Assembly (NCBI GenBank): GCA_947243795.1
Contig: OX365940.1
Location: 682,001-746,000 of the forward strand
Direction: 5' to 3'
Source: Saccharomyces uvarum
Lineage: Eukaryota > Ascomycota > Saccharomycetes > Saccharomycetales > Saccharomycetaceae
DNA: 64,000 nt
A program made the translations under genes and the position numbers. The notes below the pieces were generated by a model, which saw nothing but the letters and a program-made list of their open reading frames with translations, made no database searches and had not been told where the DNA came from. Numbering within the stretch: position 1 is the stretch's first letter; each line of letters opens with the position of its first letter. Positions 1 through 12,900 of the stretch are shown one piece after another.

Positions 1-1571
1 AGCAGGAGGATACCAAGCTTTTGGACCTTGCAAGGGAACTACCTAACCAATGGAGGACCATTGCTGATATGATGGGCAGGCCGGCGCAAGTATGCATCGA
101 AAGGTATAATCGACTTCTGGAAGGTGAAGACAGTGATGGGCGTATATTGGGTCCAGGATCTACGGACTTGAAAGTCGGGGACATTAATCCCAATGCGGAG
201 ACGCAAATGGCCCGTCCAGATATTGGTGACTTGGAGGACGAGGAGAAGGAAATGCTTGCTGAAGCAAGGGCTCGTCTGTTGAACACACAAGGTAAAAAGG
301 CGACGAGGAAAATCCGGGAGCGCATGCTCGAAGAATCGAAACGGATTGCTGAGCTACAGAAGAGAAGAGAACTGAAGCAAGCTGGCATAAACGTTGCCAT
401 AAAGAAACCAAAGAGGAAATACGGCACGGACATTGATTACAACGAGGATATAGTGTATGAGCAGGCCCCCATACCGGGGATGTATGACACCTCCAACGAA
501 GACCGTCAGATAGAGAAGAAATTTGAGCAGTTTGAAAGGAAGGTCAACCGAAGGGGTTTGAATGACGATGAAGGCAAATCCAAGAAGAAGTCCAAGGACA
601 GGAAAAGAAAACGTGACGAGAGCGAATACATCGACAAGGCGGCACTGAAGGAGTCCAATGTCTTGACGGACGAGTATAAGAAACCCAAGCTTGTACTGTC
701 TGCGCCGGGGACAAAACAAGGGAAGCTGACGTACAAGAACGAACTGGAAAGCAAAAGACAGAAACTCATCCACTCACAGGCTACAGGTGCTGTGCTGTTA
801 CCCAAGGCACAACCCCACCGCGAGCCTACCCAGGAAGACGATGAGAGCAGCAACATAAAGAGAGAAAGACAGGTGAGATCCCGCATAAGGAAGTTCCTGG
901 TGCAAATGTTTGCGTCCTTACCCACGCCAAAGAACGATTTCGAAATAGTGTTGAGCGAGAACGAGGAAGATGAGGATAAAGAGTTAGCTGACTACCAAAA
1001 GGAAACGGAAAGCGAGAGAGATGTGAATGAACCCAACACGGCCCTAGAACAAATTCCACAGGATCACATACAGCCCGTGTCACTAGTCGCGGTAGCATTA
1101 TCCAGCACGACGCTGCCCATACCAGAATTTAAGAGCACGCCGCACTCAGCGATCGACGAGAAGTACAATTTGCTGGTGGCGAATGCCATAAATAAGGAAC
1201 CACACATGGAACCACAATCCACAGCCGATTTTCTGAACCAGGTGGAATCACGCGTGCAGCAGATAGCCCTGGCGCGGTCGCTCCCTCAAATACGAAGCAC
1301 ACTGACGATGCCTCCAGGTGAGGCCGTCCTGGCATCGATCCAGTCCAAAGTGGAGTCCATCGAACAGCTACAGCGTAGCCTAGACTGCATGCAACCCCTG
1401 GCGCTCGAGAACAACGAGTTGTGCGAGCTCCTCTGCCACCACGACCTGCCGACCTTGGCCGAGGCACAACGCCAGTATTACACCGACTACTATGACTACC
1501 AGCAGGAGCTGCGTGCCCTCGAGGCCCGCGCCAAACGTCTACAGGACACGTTAGAACGCGCCTCCATATAG
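1..1571 (+). CDS. CEF1: Cef1/Cdc5 splicing factor, 3' part (5' end outside window)
   Basis: Cef1 is the Myb-related core subunit of the NineTeen (Prp19) complex, needed for spliceosome activation in the nucleus. The frame is open from the first base (codons in register with base 3) and ends at TAG 1569-1571, giving about 522 residues of a protein I recall as about 590, so roughly the first 68 are missing. The visible N-terminus (LLDLARELPNQWRTIA) is the C-terminal part of the second Myb repeat. A Lys/Glu-rich helical stretch follows (LEDEEKEMLAEARARLL, then repeated KK/RK clusters resembling nuclear localisation signals), then a divergent acidic middle and a C-terminal coiled coil. The first ATG in the window is internal and is not the start. 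SCJ1 follows about 200 bases downstream on the same strand. Identification is firm; the middle third is poorly conserved against my memory of S. cerevisiae Cef1. Confidence 0.95.
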   Translation, partial: QEDTKLLDLARELPNQWRTIADMMGRPAQVCIERYNRLLEGEDSDGRILGPGSTDLKVGDINPNAETQMARPDIGDLEDEEKEMLAEARARLLNTQGKKATRKIRERMLEESKRIAELQKRRELKQAGINVAIKKPKRKYGTDIDYNEDIVYEQAPIPGMYDTSNEDRQIEKKFEQFERKVNRRGLNDDEGKSKKKSKDRKRKRDESEYIDKAALKESNVLTDEYKKPKLVLSAPGTKQGKLTYKNELESKRQKLIHSQATGAVLLPKAQPHREPTQEDDESSNIKRERQVRSRIRKFLVQMFASLPTPKNDFEIVLSENEEDEDKELADYQKETESERDVNEPNTALEQIPQDHIQPVSLVAVALSSTTLPIPEFKSTPHSAIDEKYNLLVANAINKEPHMEPQSTADFLNQVESRVQQIALARSLPQIRSTLTMPPGEAVLASIQSKVESIEQLQRSLDCMQPLALENNELCELLCHHDLPTLAEAQRQYYTDYYDYQQELRALEARAKRLQDTLERASI

Positions 1572-1767
1572 CATTAGCATATCATTAGAGTAGCTTTAAT
1601 ATAGCATGCAAGGCCATCTATTTACCTCATTACCCGGCGCTTGGCGCCTTTTCTTGCCAACTTGGCCTCATTGGCAAAACGGCGATGATAATAAGAGGTG
1701 AGATCTGTAGAGTAGAGCAATAAGGTACCAGAGGGGCGTGTATTTGCTGGTGAGGAGATCGAGAGCA

Positions 1768-2895
1768 ATGGTCACAATGTTTTACATACGCGTGATACTG
1801 TCATTACTGTTGTTGCCGCTGATTTTGGCGCAGGACTACTATGCTATACTGGATATAGGCAAAGATGCCTCCGAGAAGGAAATCAAGTCTGCATACAGAC
1901 AATTGTCCAAAAAGTACCATCCGGACAAGAACGCTGGGAGCGACGAGGCCCACCATAAGTTCATCGAGATTGGTGAGGCGTACGAGGTGTTGAGTGATCC
2001 TGAAAAGAAGAAGGTCTACGACCAGTTCGGTGCGGATGCCGTGAAGAACGGTGGCGGCGGTGCAGGTGGGCCCGGTGGAGGTGGGTTCCATGATCCGTTT
2101 GATATTTTTGAGCGTATGTTCCAAGGTGGCCATGGCGGACCTGGGGGTGGGTTTGGCCAGAGACAGAGGCAGCGGGGCCCAACGATCAAGGTCCACGAGA
2201 ACCTATCTTTGAAGCAGTTTTATTCCGGCACGTCCATAGAGTTTACTTTGAGTTTGAACGACGAATGTGATGGCTGCCACGGTAGTGGCTCCGCCGACGG
2301 GAAGCTGGCCCAGTGTCCAGATTGTCAAGGACGTGGGGTCATAGTGCAAGTACTGCGCATGGGTATAATGACGCAACAGATCCAGCAGATTTGTGGCAGG
2401 TGTGCGGGCACGGGACAGGTGATTAAGAACCAGTGTAAGACGTGCCACGGCAAAAAAGTCACCAAGACGAACAAATTCTTCCACGTCGACGTTCCACCAG
2501 GCGCACCAAGAAACTACATGGATACAAGAGCCGGTGAGGCTGAAAAGGGTCCGGACTTCGACGCAGGCGACCTGGTCATCGAGTTCAGAGAAATGGACAC
2601 AGAAAATATGGGCTACAGAAGAAGAGGCCACAACCTGTACAGAACAGAAGTCCTCTCGGCCGAAGAGGCTCTATACGGTGGATGGGAAAGAACGGTAGAG
2701 TTCCTTGACGAGAACAAGCCCGTTAAGTTATCCAGACCCGCACACGTGGTGGTCTCAAATGGCGAGATAGAGGTCGTGAAGGGGTTCGGCATGCCCAAGG
2801 GTAGCAGAGACCACGGTGATTTGTACATAGACTACGTAGTCGTCATGCCAAAGGAACTTGCACACGAGCACACGATGCTCAAGGACGAGTTGTAG
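1768..2895 (+). CDS. SCJ1: Scj1, ER-lumenal DnaJ (Hsp40) co-chaperone
   Basis: Scj1 stimulates the ER Hsp70 Kar2 in folding and quality control of secretory proteins. The 375-residue product has a signal peptide (about residues 1-20, LLLLPLILA then QDYY), a J domain (about 21-90) with the HPD motif in KKYHPDKN, a Gly/Phe-rich linker (about 98-145), a zinc-binding DnaJ central domain with four CxxCxG-type repeats (CDGCHGSG, CPDCQGRG, CGRCAGTG, CKTCHGKK), a substrate-binding C-terminal domain, and the ER-retention signal KDEL at the very end. I chose the ATG at 1768 because it gives a signal peptide in register with S. cerevisiae Scj1; the frame runs further upstream only through a GTG. It is a complete class I J protein with no missing motif. 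Confidence 0.97.
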   Translation: MVTMFYIRVILSLLLLPLILAQDYYAILDIGKDASEKEIKSAYRQLSKKYHPDKNAGSDEAHHKFIEIGEAYEVLSDPEKKKVYDQFGADAVKNGGGGAGGPGGGGFHDPFDIFERMFQGGHGGPGGGFGQRQRQRGPTIKVHENLSLKQFYSGTSIEFTLSLNDECDGCHGSGSADGKLAQCPDCQGRGVIVQVLRMGIMTQQIQQICGRCAGTGQVIKNQCKTCHGKKVTKTNKFFHVDVPPGAPRNYMDTRAGEAEKGPDFDAGDLVIEFREMDTENMGYRRRGHNLYRTEVLSAEEALYGGWERTVEFLDENKPVKLSRPAHVVVSNGEIEVVKGFGMPKGSRDHGDLYIDYVVVMPKELAHEHTMLKDEL

Positions 2896-3199
2896 ATGGA
2901 TAGATCCTTACGTACGACACAAACATAGATAGACAACTGGCCCCTCGCATCTTCAATGGCCATTGGCTTGAGAATCAAAAAGAATAACCAATACTCAATA
3001 AATTTCAGACTTCGCTCGAGAGATTTTTTTCGCGCACTTTTTATCAAACCAAAAATGAAACATAAATAAACAAATAAAATACATAAACAAAAATGGTTTT
3101 GGCAGAACATCGTCACACAAGTACCTTCGTTTCTAAACTTTGCTTCTTTTTGTTTGCTTTTGACCAAAGGCTCCGATACACTGCTTCTTTAAACTAAGG
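2896..3199. other. Intergenic region SCJ1-GAS3
   Basis: This 304-base gap holds the SCJ1 3' end and the GAS3 promoter. It is A/T-rich, with a run of ATAAATAAACAAATAAAAT-like sequence around 3060-3090 and T-rich tracts nearer GAS3. On the minus strand an ARS-consensus-like ATTTATGTTTC (10 of 11) lies near 3056-3066. I see no ORF or RNA gene. Confidence 0.6.
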
Positions 3200-4756
3200 A
3201 TGAAAATTTCTAAAAGTATGCTATTAGCGGCATTAGCTGCTACCCCATCTTTGGTGAGTGCCATGCTGCCCGTCCATATCAAAAACTACAGGTTCATCAA
3301 GCCATCCTCTGCCACGAATAGCGATGCAGACAACGAAATCTTTTTCGTGAAAGGTGTCGATTACCAACCTGGTGGGTCCTCCGGTTACGATGCTGATTCG
3401 GATGCAGACATTCTTTCAGACCCTGAAGTTTGTGCCAGAGATTCCTTCACCTTCCAACAACTTGGTATCAACACGGTGAGAATCTACTCTTTAAACCCCG
3501 ACCTAAACCACGACAAGTGCATGACCATTTTAAATGACGCTGGTATATACGTCATTTTAGATGTCAATAGTGGTAACTACGGTGAGAATCTAAACCGTGC
3601 TGACCCATCTGGTACTTATGATTCACTGTACTTGTCAAGAGTTTTCAAATTCATCGATGCTTTCAAAAACTATCCGAATGTGCTAGGGTTTTTTTCTGGT
3701 AACGAAGTCATCAATGATGAGGAAGACTATGCCAAAATCGATCCTCCATACGTTCGTGCTGTTCAAAGAGATATGAAGCAGTATATTGCCAAACATGCAA
3801 ACAGAAGTATTCCAGTCGGGTACTCCGCTGCTGATAATACCGAGTTGAGATTAGCCACTTTCAAGTATCTGCAATGTAATTCCTTAGATGGCAAAAAAGT
3901 CAACGATGATTTAGACGTCTCTAGATCTGATTTTTTTGGTTTAAATACTTATGGATGGTGCTCCGGTGTTTCCGACTGGCAATCTTCTGGCTACGACATA
4001 ATAAACTCGACTTTTGACGATGCTGTCATTCCTTTAATGTTTTCCGAATACGGCTGTAACACAAAAATTCCAAGAACTTTTGATGAAGTCTCTGAGGGGT
4101 TGTACGGTGGTTTGAAGGATGTGTTTTCAGGGGGGTTGGTTTACGAATACACTGAGGAAGCTAACAATTTTGGGCTGGTTAAACTCGGCGATAGTGGTTC
4201 CTTAACTTATAAGGATGATTTTGCTAATTTACAAGCTCAACTGAAAAACATTACGTTACCCACCACAAAGGAAGATGCGCTTTCTTCAGACTCCATTTAC
4301 AAGTGTGACAGTAGCGCCATTACTAAAATTTACTCCGGATTTGGGACCGATAACTTCACATTGCCTTCTCAACCGGCAGAGATTGCCAATATGATTAAAT
4401 ATGGTGTTAATGGCACCAATACGGGTAAAATATTGGCCGATTATGCTGTTCCAACTACGTTTAACTATACAATCAAAAATAATAACGGTGACACCGTTTC
4501 TGCCACCGTTTCCTATGATAAAGCTAATACATTGAACGAATTAGACGTCACAGCTTCAGCAGTCATTCACTCAACGTCCACATCACAATCGTCTTCTTAT
4601 TCTGCCAGTACAAGCACCGCCGAATCTTCCACCGCCGAATCTTCTTCAACTTCAAGCAGCTCTAAGAGTAAAGGTGCGGCTAACAACATCAATATTTCAG
4701 TTGATCAATCTGGATACTTTGCCTTATTGGCAGGTTTAGTCTCTGCTCTCTTATGA
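3200..4756 (+). CDS. GAS3: Gas3, GPI-anchored GH72 beta-1,3-glucanosyltransferase-like protein
   Basis: Gas-family proteins (GH72) cut and re-ligate beta-1,3-glucan chains at the cell surface; Gas3 is the family member for which activity has been hard to show. The 518-residue product has a signal peptide (about 1-21, ending VSAM), a GH72 catalytic domain (about 25-340) with both expected glutamates, in FFSGNEV (acid/base) and in FSEYGC (nucleophile), then a short cysteine-containing region (IYKCDSSAI) without an obvious CBM43 module, a Ser/Thr-rich stretch (about 450-490, repeated STAESS) and a hydrophobic tail (YFALLAGLVSALL) typical of GPI attachment. N-glycosylation sequons are frequent (for example NRS, NST, NFT, NGT). 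It is about six residues shorter than I recall for S. cerevisiae, the difference lying in the Ser-rich stalk. It converges on SKY1. Confidence 0.96.
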   Translation: MKISKSMLLAALAATPSLVSAMLPVHIKNYRFIKPSSATNSDADNEIFFVKGVDYQPGGSSGYDADSDADILSDPEVCARDSFTFQQLGINTVRIYSLNPDLNHDKCMTILNDAGIYVILDVNSGNYGENLNRADPSGTYDSLYLSRVFKFIDAFKNYPNVLGFFSGNEVINDEEDYAKIDPPYVRAVQRDMKQYIAKHANRSIPVGYSAADNTELRLATFKYLQCNSLDGKKVNDDLDVSRSDFFGLNTYGWCSGVSDWQSSGYDIINSTFDDAVIPLMFSEYGCNTKIPRTFDEVSEGLYGGLKDVFSGGLVYEYTEEANNFGLVKLGDSGSLTYKDDFANLQAQLKNITLPTTKEDALSSDSIYKCDSSAITKIYSGFGTDNFTLPSQPAEIANMIKYGVNGTNTGKILADYAVPTTFNYTIKNNNGDTVSATVSYDKANTLNELDVTASAVIHSTSTSQSSSYSASTSTAESSTAESSSTSSSSKSKGAANNINISVDQSGYFALLAGLVSALL

Positions 4757-5208
4757 GTGCCCAAATAATCAAATTTTTTTATACTTCCATGGAGTTATTT
4801 CTACTCCAACCGCCGTACTTTTTCTGTGTTCTTTCGTCTCAACCTATATAGGTGCAATATTCTATTTTAAATAATAAACTTTACGTTAGTCTTACTTCTG
4901 CAAAATGCTGACATCTATTTAGTAAAAAACCTAATTCAAGCATTATCAAGTTCAAAAATTACGTACACACATGAAGTAACAAGGTCATACAAAAAAGTCA
5001 ATAACAGAAGAACAGTATAATGACGAGAGGAAGAGCGTAGCAGGTTTATTTTTGTTGTTATTTCTGAATATTATAATATGTAATACAGACAATTCATTAA
5101 CATTAACTTTGGTGAAAAAGAATAAAGAAAGGATTTACTGAAATAAAAAACACCGAAGTGGAAAGTTTGAAGTATGCAAAAAACTGAAAAAATAAAAAAA
5201 CAACTTTT
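4757..5208. other. Convergent intergenic region GAS3-SKY1
   Basis: This 452-base A/T-rich gap holds only the 3' ends of two convergent genes. Candidate polyadenylation signals (TATATA- and AATAAA-like) occur around 4848-4880 for GAS3 and 5170-5205 for SKY1. I see no RNA gene, repeat or ORF worth calling. Confidence 0.6.
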
Positions 5209-7395
<2,187 letters not shown>

Positions 7396-7686
7396 TTACT
7401 GTTTCCTTCTACCTTAAAAGGGGGTGTTTATCTGTACCAAAAGCCAAGCTTGTTTTCCTCGGCGCCAAGCAGTCTGATAATCTAAATTCAGCTTTGCTAC
7501 TTCTGTTCACACACCAGCTACGAACGAACCCTTCTATATCCTGCGGCTATTCTACTGCTCTGCCATTGCCACACATTGCTGTTTCTTTTCCCAAATAAAT
7601 ATCCACTCGATAAGCTTTAAAAAGTAAAAAAGAAAATAGGAAAAAAACCCGGAATTAATACATGCTCGTCCTTAGTGACAAGGTAT

Positions 7687-7702
7687 CACGTGGAGTCACG
7701 TG
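7687..7702. promoter_or_regulatory. Paired CACGTG boxes (Cbf1-type)
   Basis: Two perfect palindromic CACGTG cores occur at 7687-7692 and 7697-7702, start-to-start spacing 10 bp. Each is preceded by AT or GT, giving RTCACGTG, the centromere-element-I form favoured by Cbf1. They sit about 315 bases upstream of SKY1 and 435 upstream of GUA1, so either gene could be the target. Assignment to Cbf1 rather than Pho4 or another bHLH factor is inference. Confidence 0.55.
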
Positions 7703-7914
7703 ATCCAACGTACAGAGTGATACGATTGTATAACTTTCTAGCAAGGGCAACACCGCATGAAACATGGAACAAGGCTGTTGAAAACGTCTTTAGTTGTTAC
7801 ACCACGCTATGAACACTGCGTATGGTTGGGCCTGTCCGCTTCCCCGGAATGGCTCAGTTTCCTGATTTCTGACTCTTTTTTTGATAGTATTTTCTTTTTC
7901 CTGGCTGAAAGAAG

Positions 7915-7939
7915 TGAAAAAATTTTTTTGGCGATGAGC
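7915..7939 (+). promoter_or_regulatory. RRPE-like and PAC elements upstream of GUA1
   Basis: TGAAAAAATTTT (7915-7926) resembles the RRPE consensus TGAAAAATTTT with one extra A, and GCGATGAGC (7931-7939) is a full PAC core. The adjacent pair lies about 200 bases upstream of the GUA1 ATG. RRPE and PAC mark the ribosome-biogenesis (RiBi) regulon, bound by Stb3 and by Dot6/Tod6. GMP synthesis is a reasonable member of that growth programme. Confidence 0.65.
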
Positions 7940-8002
7940 ATCGAGGAAAAAATTTCTTTTTTTATCGTTTTTTCAATTTCCTTTCAATTCTACTATCGTG
8001 GT

Positions 8003-8008
8003 TATAAA
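8003..8008 (+). promoter_or_regulatory. TATA box, GUA1
   Basis: TATAAA followed by GT lies 130 bases upstream of the GUA1 start codon, within the usual yeast range. It is the clearest TATA-like element between the RiBi motifs and the gene. Confidence 0.45.
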
Positions 8009-8137
8009 GTAGTATTTGATTGATAGTTCCAGTCACGGCGGTATTTACTTGGTTGCGTTTGTGTTGGTTAACTACACTGGGTCATTTCGAAGGTACTACC
8101 TATATTCAAAAATAAACGTACGACATCAACACTCACA

Positions 8138-9715
8138 ATGGCTGCCGGTGAACAAGTTTCTAACATGTTTGACACTATCTTAGTGTTAGATTTTGGTTCT
8201 CAATACTCTCACTTGATCACTAGAAGATTAAGAGAGTTCAACATTTACGCCGAAATGTTGCCATGCACTCAGAAGATCTCCGAATTGGGCTGGACTCCAA
8301 AGGGTGTCATTCTCTCAGGTGGTCCATACTCCGTGTACGCTGAAGACGCTCCTCACGTCGACCACGCCATCTTTGATCTAAACGTCCCAATCCTGGGTAT
8401 CTGTTACGGTATGCAAGAACTGGCCTGGATCAACGGTAAGCAAGTCGGTCGTGGTGATAAGAGAGAATACGGTCCTGCCACTTTGAACGTGCTTGACGAA
8501 GCCAACGCTCTATTTAAGGGTATGAACGACTCTACCGTCTGGATGTCTCACGGTGATAAACTGCATGGTTTGCCAACCGGTTACAAGACGATTGCAACTT
8601 CCGATAACTCCCCATACTGTGGTGTTGCTCACGATACTAAACCAATCTACGGTATCCAATTCCACCCAGAAGTTACACACTCCACTCAAGGTAAGACTCT
8701 ATTGAAAAACTTTGCCATCGATTTGTGTCATGCTAAGCAAAACTGGACCATGGAAAACTTCATTGAAACTGAAATCAACAGAATCAGACAATTGGTCGGT
8801 CCAACCGCTGAAGTCATTGGTGCCGTTTCTGGTGGTGTTGATTCTACTGTTGCTTCCAAATTGATGACTGAAGCCATCGGTGAGAGATTCCATGCCATTT
8901 TGGTGGACAACGGTGTCTTGAGATTAAACGAAGCTGCCAACGTTAAGAAGACCCTTGTTGAAGGTCTAGGTATTAACTTGATGGTCGTCGATGCCTCCGA
9001 AGAATTTTTGACTAAATTGAAGGGTGTCACTGACCCAGAAAAGAAGAGAAAGATCATTGGTAACACTTTTATCCATGTCTTTGAAAGAGAAGCTGAAAAG
9101 ATCAAGCCAAAGGATGGTAAGGAAATTGAATTCTTGTTGCAAGGTACTCTGTACCCAGATGTTATTGAATCCATTTCTTTCAAAGGACCTTCTCAAACCA
9201 TCAAAACACATCACAACGTCGGCGGTCTACTAGATAACATGAAATTGAAGTTGATTGAACCATTAAGAGAATTGTTCAAAGATGAAGTCAGACATCTAGG
9301 TGAATTATTGGGAATTCCTCACGATTTGGTCTGGAGACATCCTTTCCCTGGTCCAGGTATTGCTATTCGTGTTCTAGGTGAAGTTACCAAGGAACAAGTC
9401 GAGATCGCCAGAAAGGCTGATAACATTTACATCGAAGAAATTAAGAAGGCTGGTTTATACAACCAAATCTCTCAAGCCTTTGCTTGTTTATTGCCCGTTA
9501 AATCTGTTGGTGTGATGGGTGACCAAAGAACTTATGACCAAGTTATTGCTTTGAGAGCTATTGAAACCACTGATTTCATGACCGCTGACTGGTTTCCTTT
9601 CGAACACAGTTTCTTGAAGAAGGTCGCTGCGAGAATCGTTAATGAAGTCGACGGTGTTGCTAGAGTTACTTACGATATCACTTCTAAGCCACCTGCCACC
9701 GTTGAATGGGAGTAA
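8138..9715 (+). CDS. GUA1: Gua1, GMP synthase (glutamine-hydrolysing)
   Basis: GMP synthase converts XMP to GMP using ATP and glutamine, the last step of de novo GMP synthesis in the cytosol. The 525-residue product matches the family length. The N-terminal class I glutamine amidotransferase domain (about 13-205) has the nucleophile Cys89 in GICYGMQ and the His176/Glu178 pair in FHPEV. The ATP-pyrophosphatase domain carries the P-loop SGGVDS (231-236), and the C-terminal dimerisation domain (about 400-525) ends KPPATVEWE. All catalytic residues are present. Codon use is strongly biased to preferred yeast codons (GGT, GCT, AAG, TTG, AGA), unlike its neighbours, indicating high expression. The upstream PAC/RRPE pair suggests control with the ribosome-biogenesis genes. 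Confidence 0.98.
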   Translation: MAAGEQVSNMFDTILVLDFGSQYSHLITRRLREFNIYAEMLPCTQKISELGWTPKGVILSGGPYSVYAEDAPHVDHAIFDLNVPILGICYGMQELAWINGKQVGRGDKREYGPATLNVLDEANALFKGMNDSTVWMSHGDKLHGLPTGYKTIATSDNSPYCGVAHDTKPIYGIQFHPEVTHSTQGKTLLKNFAIDLCHAKQNWTMENFIETEINRIRQLVGPTAEVIGAVSGGVDSTVASKLMTEAIGERFHAILVDNGVLRLNEAANVKKTLVEGLGINLMVVDASEEFLTKLKGVTDPEKKRKIIGNTFIHVFEREAEKIKPKDGKEIEFLLQGTLYPDVIESISFKGPSQTIKTHHNVGGLLDNMKLKLIEPLRELFKDEVRHLGELLGIPHDLVWRHPFPGPGIAIRVLGEVTKEQVEIARKADNIYIEEIKKAGLYNQISQAFACLLPVKSVGVMGDQRTYDQVIALRAIETTDFMTADWFPFEHSFLKKVAARIVNEVDGVARVTYDITSKPPATVEWE

Positions 9716-9937
9716 TCGGTTGCTCTTATTAGCCCTTTTTCTATATATATATAATATATGTATATAATATAAATATAATTCATCAACGTTCAAATATTAG
9801 GGCTTTTTTTGTATAGTAATAATAACAAAAGAAAAATACAACCATTGTTAAAGAAGCCTTTTACAAAGCCGGCCTTTATATTGTACACGCGTATAAACCT
9901 TTATCTATTTACGACTTACAAGAGCCGTGCACATTGT

Positions 9938-12900
9938 CTAAAAGACTAATATCGACTCAAATGCATTTGAATGGTCAACTCTACAGGTTTTACCATATAT
10001 ATTCGTCACTTCAACGTGCGGAAAATTCAGATAACCCTTTCTTAAAGGAATTAGATAAACTTCAAACTCCGCCTGTCTCTCCTTTATCGCACCTCTTTTT
10101 TGCCCATGGATTAACCACTCATTACTGCTTAATATCTCAAGAATATATCCGCCATCATTTATGGTGTCTTGTCCCCATTGTTCACTAAGATTCTCCACGA
10201 CTACCGCATATTGAATTGGACAGCCTAGAGTAACCATGGGATTGTCTGATGTATTATTCTTGGCTTGTATTGGATTGAACCGTACGCGAAAGAATTGCTC
10301 AAAACCTGGTAATTGCACTGGAACAGTTAATTGCTTCGGTACCAGATTTCTCACATATTCATCCATATCTGTATTACATACTGCAACTCCCCTGCCCACT
10401 TTATTCAAACATCGCAACATTTTGTCGAGAACTGTCTTTTCCATAGATAATTTTAGTAAACGTGAGTTGATTTTATTCAAATCTATTGAAGCTTTCAGTG
10501 ATTTAATTATTCTGTTTTCTTTAAATGCATCATAATCATATTTTAACTCTTTTAAGATTTCCAATTCCCAAAAAGCTTTCCACTTTTCAAAACCAACAAA
10601 CCATTCAACATCGCCCTCAATAAGTATTGCGTCTGTGACGAAGCAATCTAGCTGTTCCTTCAATGTATTATATCTGATTTTAAGGTTAAAGATATCTTTT
10701 GAGTCAAAATTAACATTGGCTGTAATTTGATAACAGTTTATGAAACTCTCATTTCCATCGAAAGTAATTAACTCAGGTGTGGTGGTGATGTAGTCACCCT
10801 CAATTTTGTAATCATTCATCGTATCTGAACTAGATAATTGTGAGCTGTACAAAATCACCGGCTCTTCCCTTATAGAAGAGTTTAGAAGAAACTTAAAGAA
10901 AAATATATCCTTCTTGAAAATATCTTCCACTGAAACTGATAACTGCAAGTAGCATTCAATATGAACTTTTTTAGTCTCGCTATATACATCTTGTTCATTT
11001 TTTCTGGTAAATGATGTTTTGACTACTAAATCGAAAGCCGTTGTTTGATCTAATAGATAATACTCCAGCCTGGTCTTCTCAACCAAGTTATTGAACCTCC
11101 TTTTGACTTGAATTTCATCCACGGAGAAACTGATTGGTACATTCATCGCGTTATTGGCACTTTTTTGTACTTCAATCTCGACTTGTAAGGATTCTAAAAC
11201 ATCGCAGTGCACACTTGTTAATTCAAGCGCGTATTCCCCTAGGTTTAAGTCACGGGCCTGATTGACCAAGACCTTGGTGTTTTCCTCACAGTACACTTCT
11301 GGAATTACAACAGTTTCTTGAGTTTCTAGAAAACCCTTTACAAAAGTAATTCCTCCAACAGTAATTTGAAAAGACAAAGGAGAAAATTCGCCATACATGA
11401 TACCTTTACATTCTAATACAGGCTTGTTTTTACCTTTTTTCAAAAGAATATCAGCAGTTTCAAATATAATGACATCACCCATCATGTTTTTCAAAGTTAA
11501 TTTCATGGCCTTTGTACTGATGTCTTCAGGAAATCCATAATTCTTCAAATCAACTTCAAGGCCATAAACATTTGCCCTTGTGATGTCAACCTCAGGAATC
11601 AAATTTACTTCAAACAACCCGTCCAAAGGATAAATCAGGTCGGCCTGATTTTTCAGCTGTAAATCGATAAACTTCTTCCACCAGGATTCCTTATCATTAT
11701 CATCTTTGCACAGCTTTAGTATGTTGAGAAATGCATTACTTAGAATAGTCGATGCAGAAATCGATTCTCCATCAATTTCTAAGATGTCTAATTCGGGGCA
11801 ATGGGTTAAGGAGTCAATAAAGACTTGAAGAATTTTGAGACCAATGTTGTTCCAGTTTGTTTGAGTATAGTATTCATAACACGAAAGGAAAAGGGAAACA
11901 GCTTGCTCATATTCTTTTCTTTGATGGTAAAGCAATCCAATCTCAATGGATAATATATCAACTATCCTCTGACGCTTACCTTCACACATGTTGAAAAGAG
12001 AAAGGATTTCTTTAGTGAGACTAAGGAAGTTATCTTGAAAGGTTATTTCATCGGAAAACGTTTCTTTCAACAGATCAAACTTATATGGTACACCTGTATT
12101 TGGATAAGACTTGTCCATTAATCTAAAATCACTTGTTATCAAAACACCTTGTATCCAGTTATCGCGCTTTAACATCAATAATTCAGCTTTAATCTCACAC
12201 AATATCGCATTCCCAACGCTCTCACGTGGAAAATATGATAACATAGAGTTTAAAAAGCTATGCTTAAACTCCAACAATCTCACAGATTTTTTGTATTCTA
12301 TTGACACAGATTCAATAAAGTTCTTGATTAGTTGATATGCACCCACAAACGCAGCTAAAGTTTGATCTTCTAATTTCAAAAGTCTTAATCTTCTAATAAA
12401 AAAATATCTATGCAGCTGAAACTTATCTAGGGTACCTTCAATTATTATAGAACTTAAAGATTCATCCGACTTAGAGGACGATTCAAATGGTATTTGAAGC
12501 TGCCCATCCGGCATATTCATGTTCCTGTGAAGTATCTCCCTTTTAATTTTTTGTAATTCTAGGTTGGCGTCTTCTAGAATATTAAACGCCACATACAGCT
12601 CATACAATTTTTCTCTTGTTAAGAGTTGTTCTTCAAAATCATTTCCCTTTTGTAAAGTAGCCAACGAACGCTGTAAATGTGTCAATCGTTGCTGGAAGAT
12701 GACCAGCACCGAAGCCTTTATTTGTTGGCTAAATTGGTTCCAAAACTCCTGTCTATCCTTCGGAGATCTATAAACAGATCGAACTTCCAGAGTTTGTATT
12801 TGCGGGAAATCTTTACCAAATTTTTCCATTAGAGATACAGATTTGAATAAGTTAGAATCTACCACTTCGGAATTAGCATACAGCAGAATAATGGGTTTAC

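Noticed and set aside
7757-8023. 88-codon plus-strand ORF in the SKY1-GUA1 promoter
   Set aside because: It overlaps the RRPE/PAC motifs and T-rich tracts and ends in Phe/Ile-rich low complexity, so it is probably chance.
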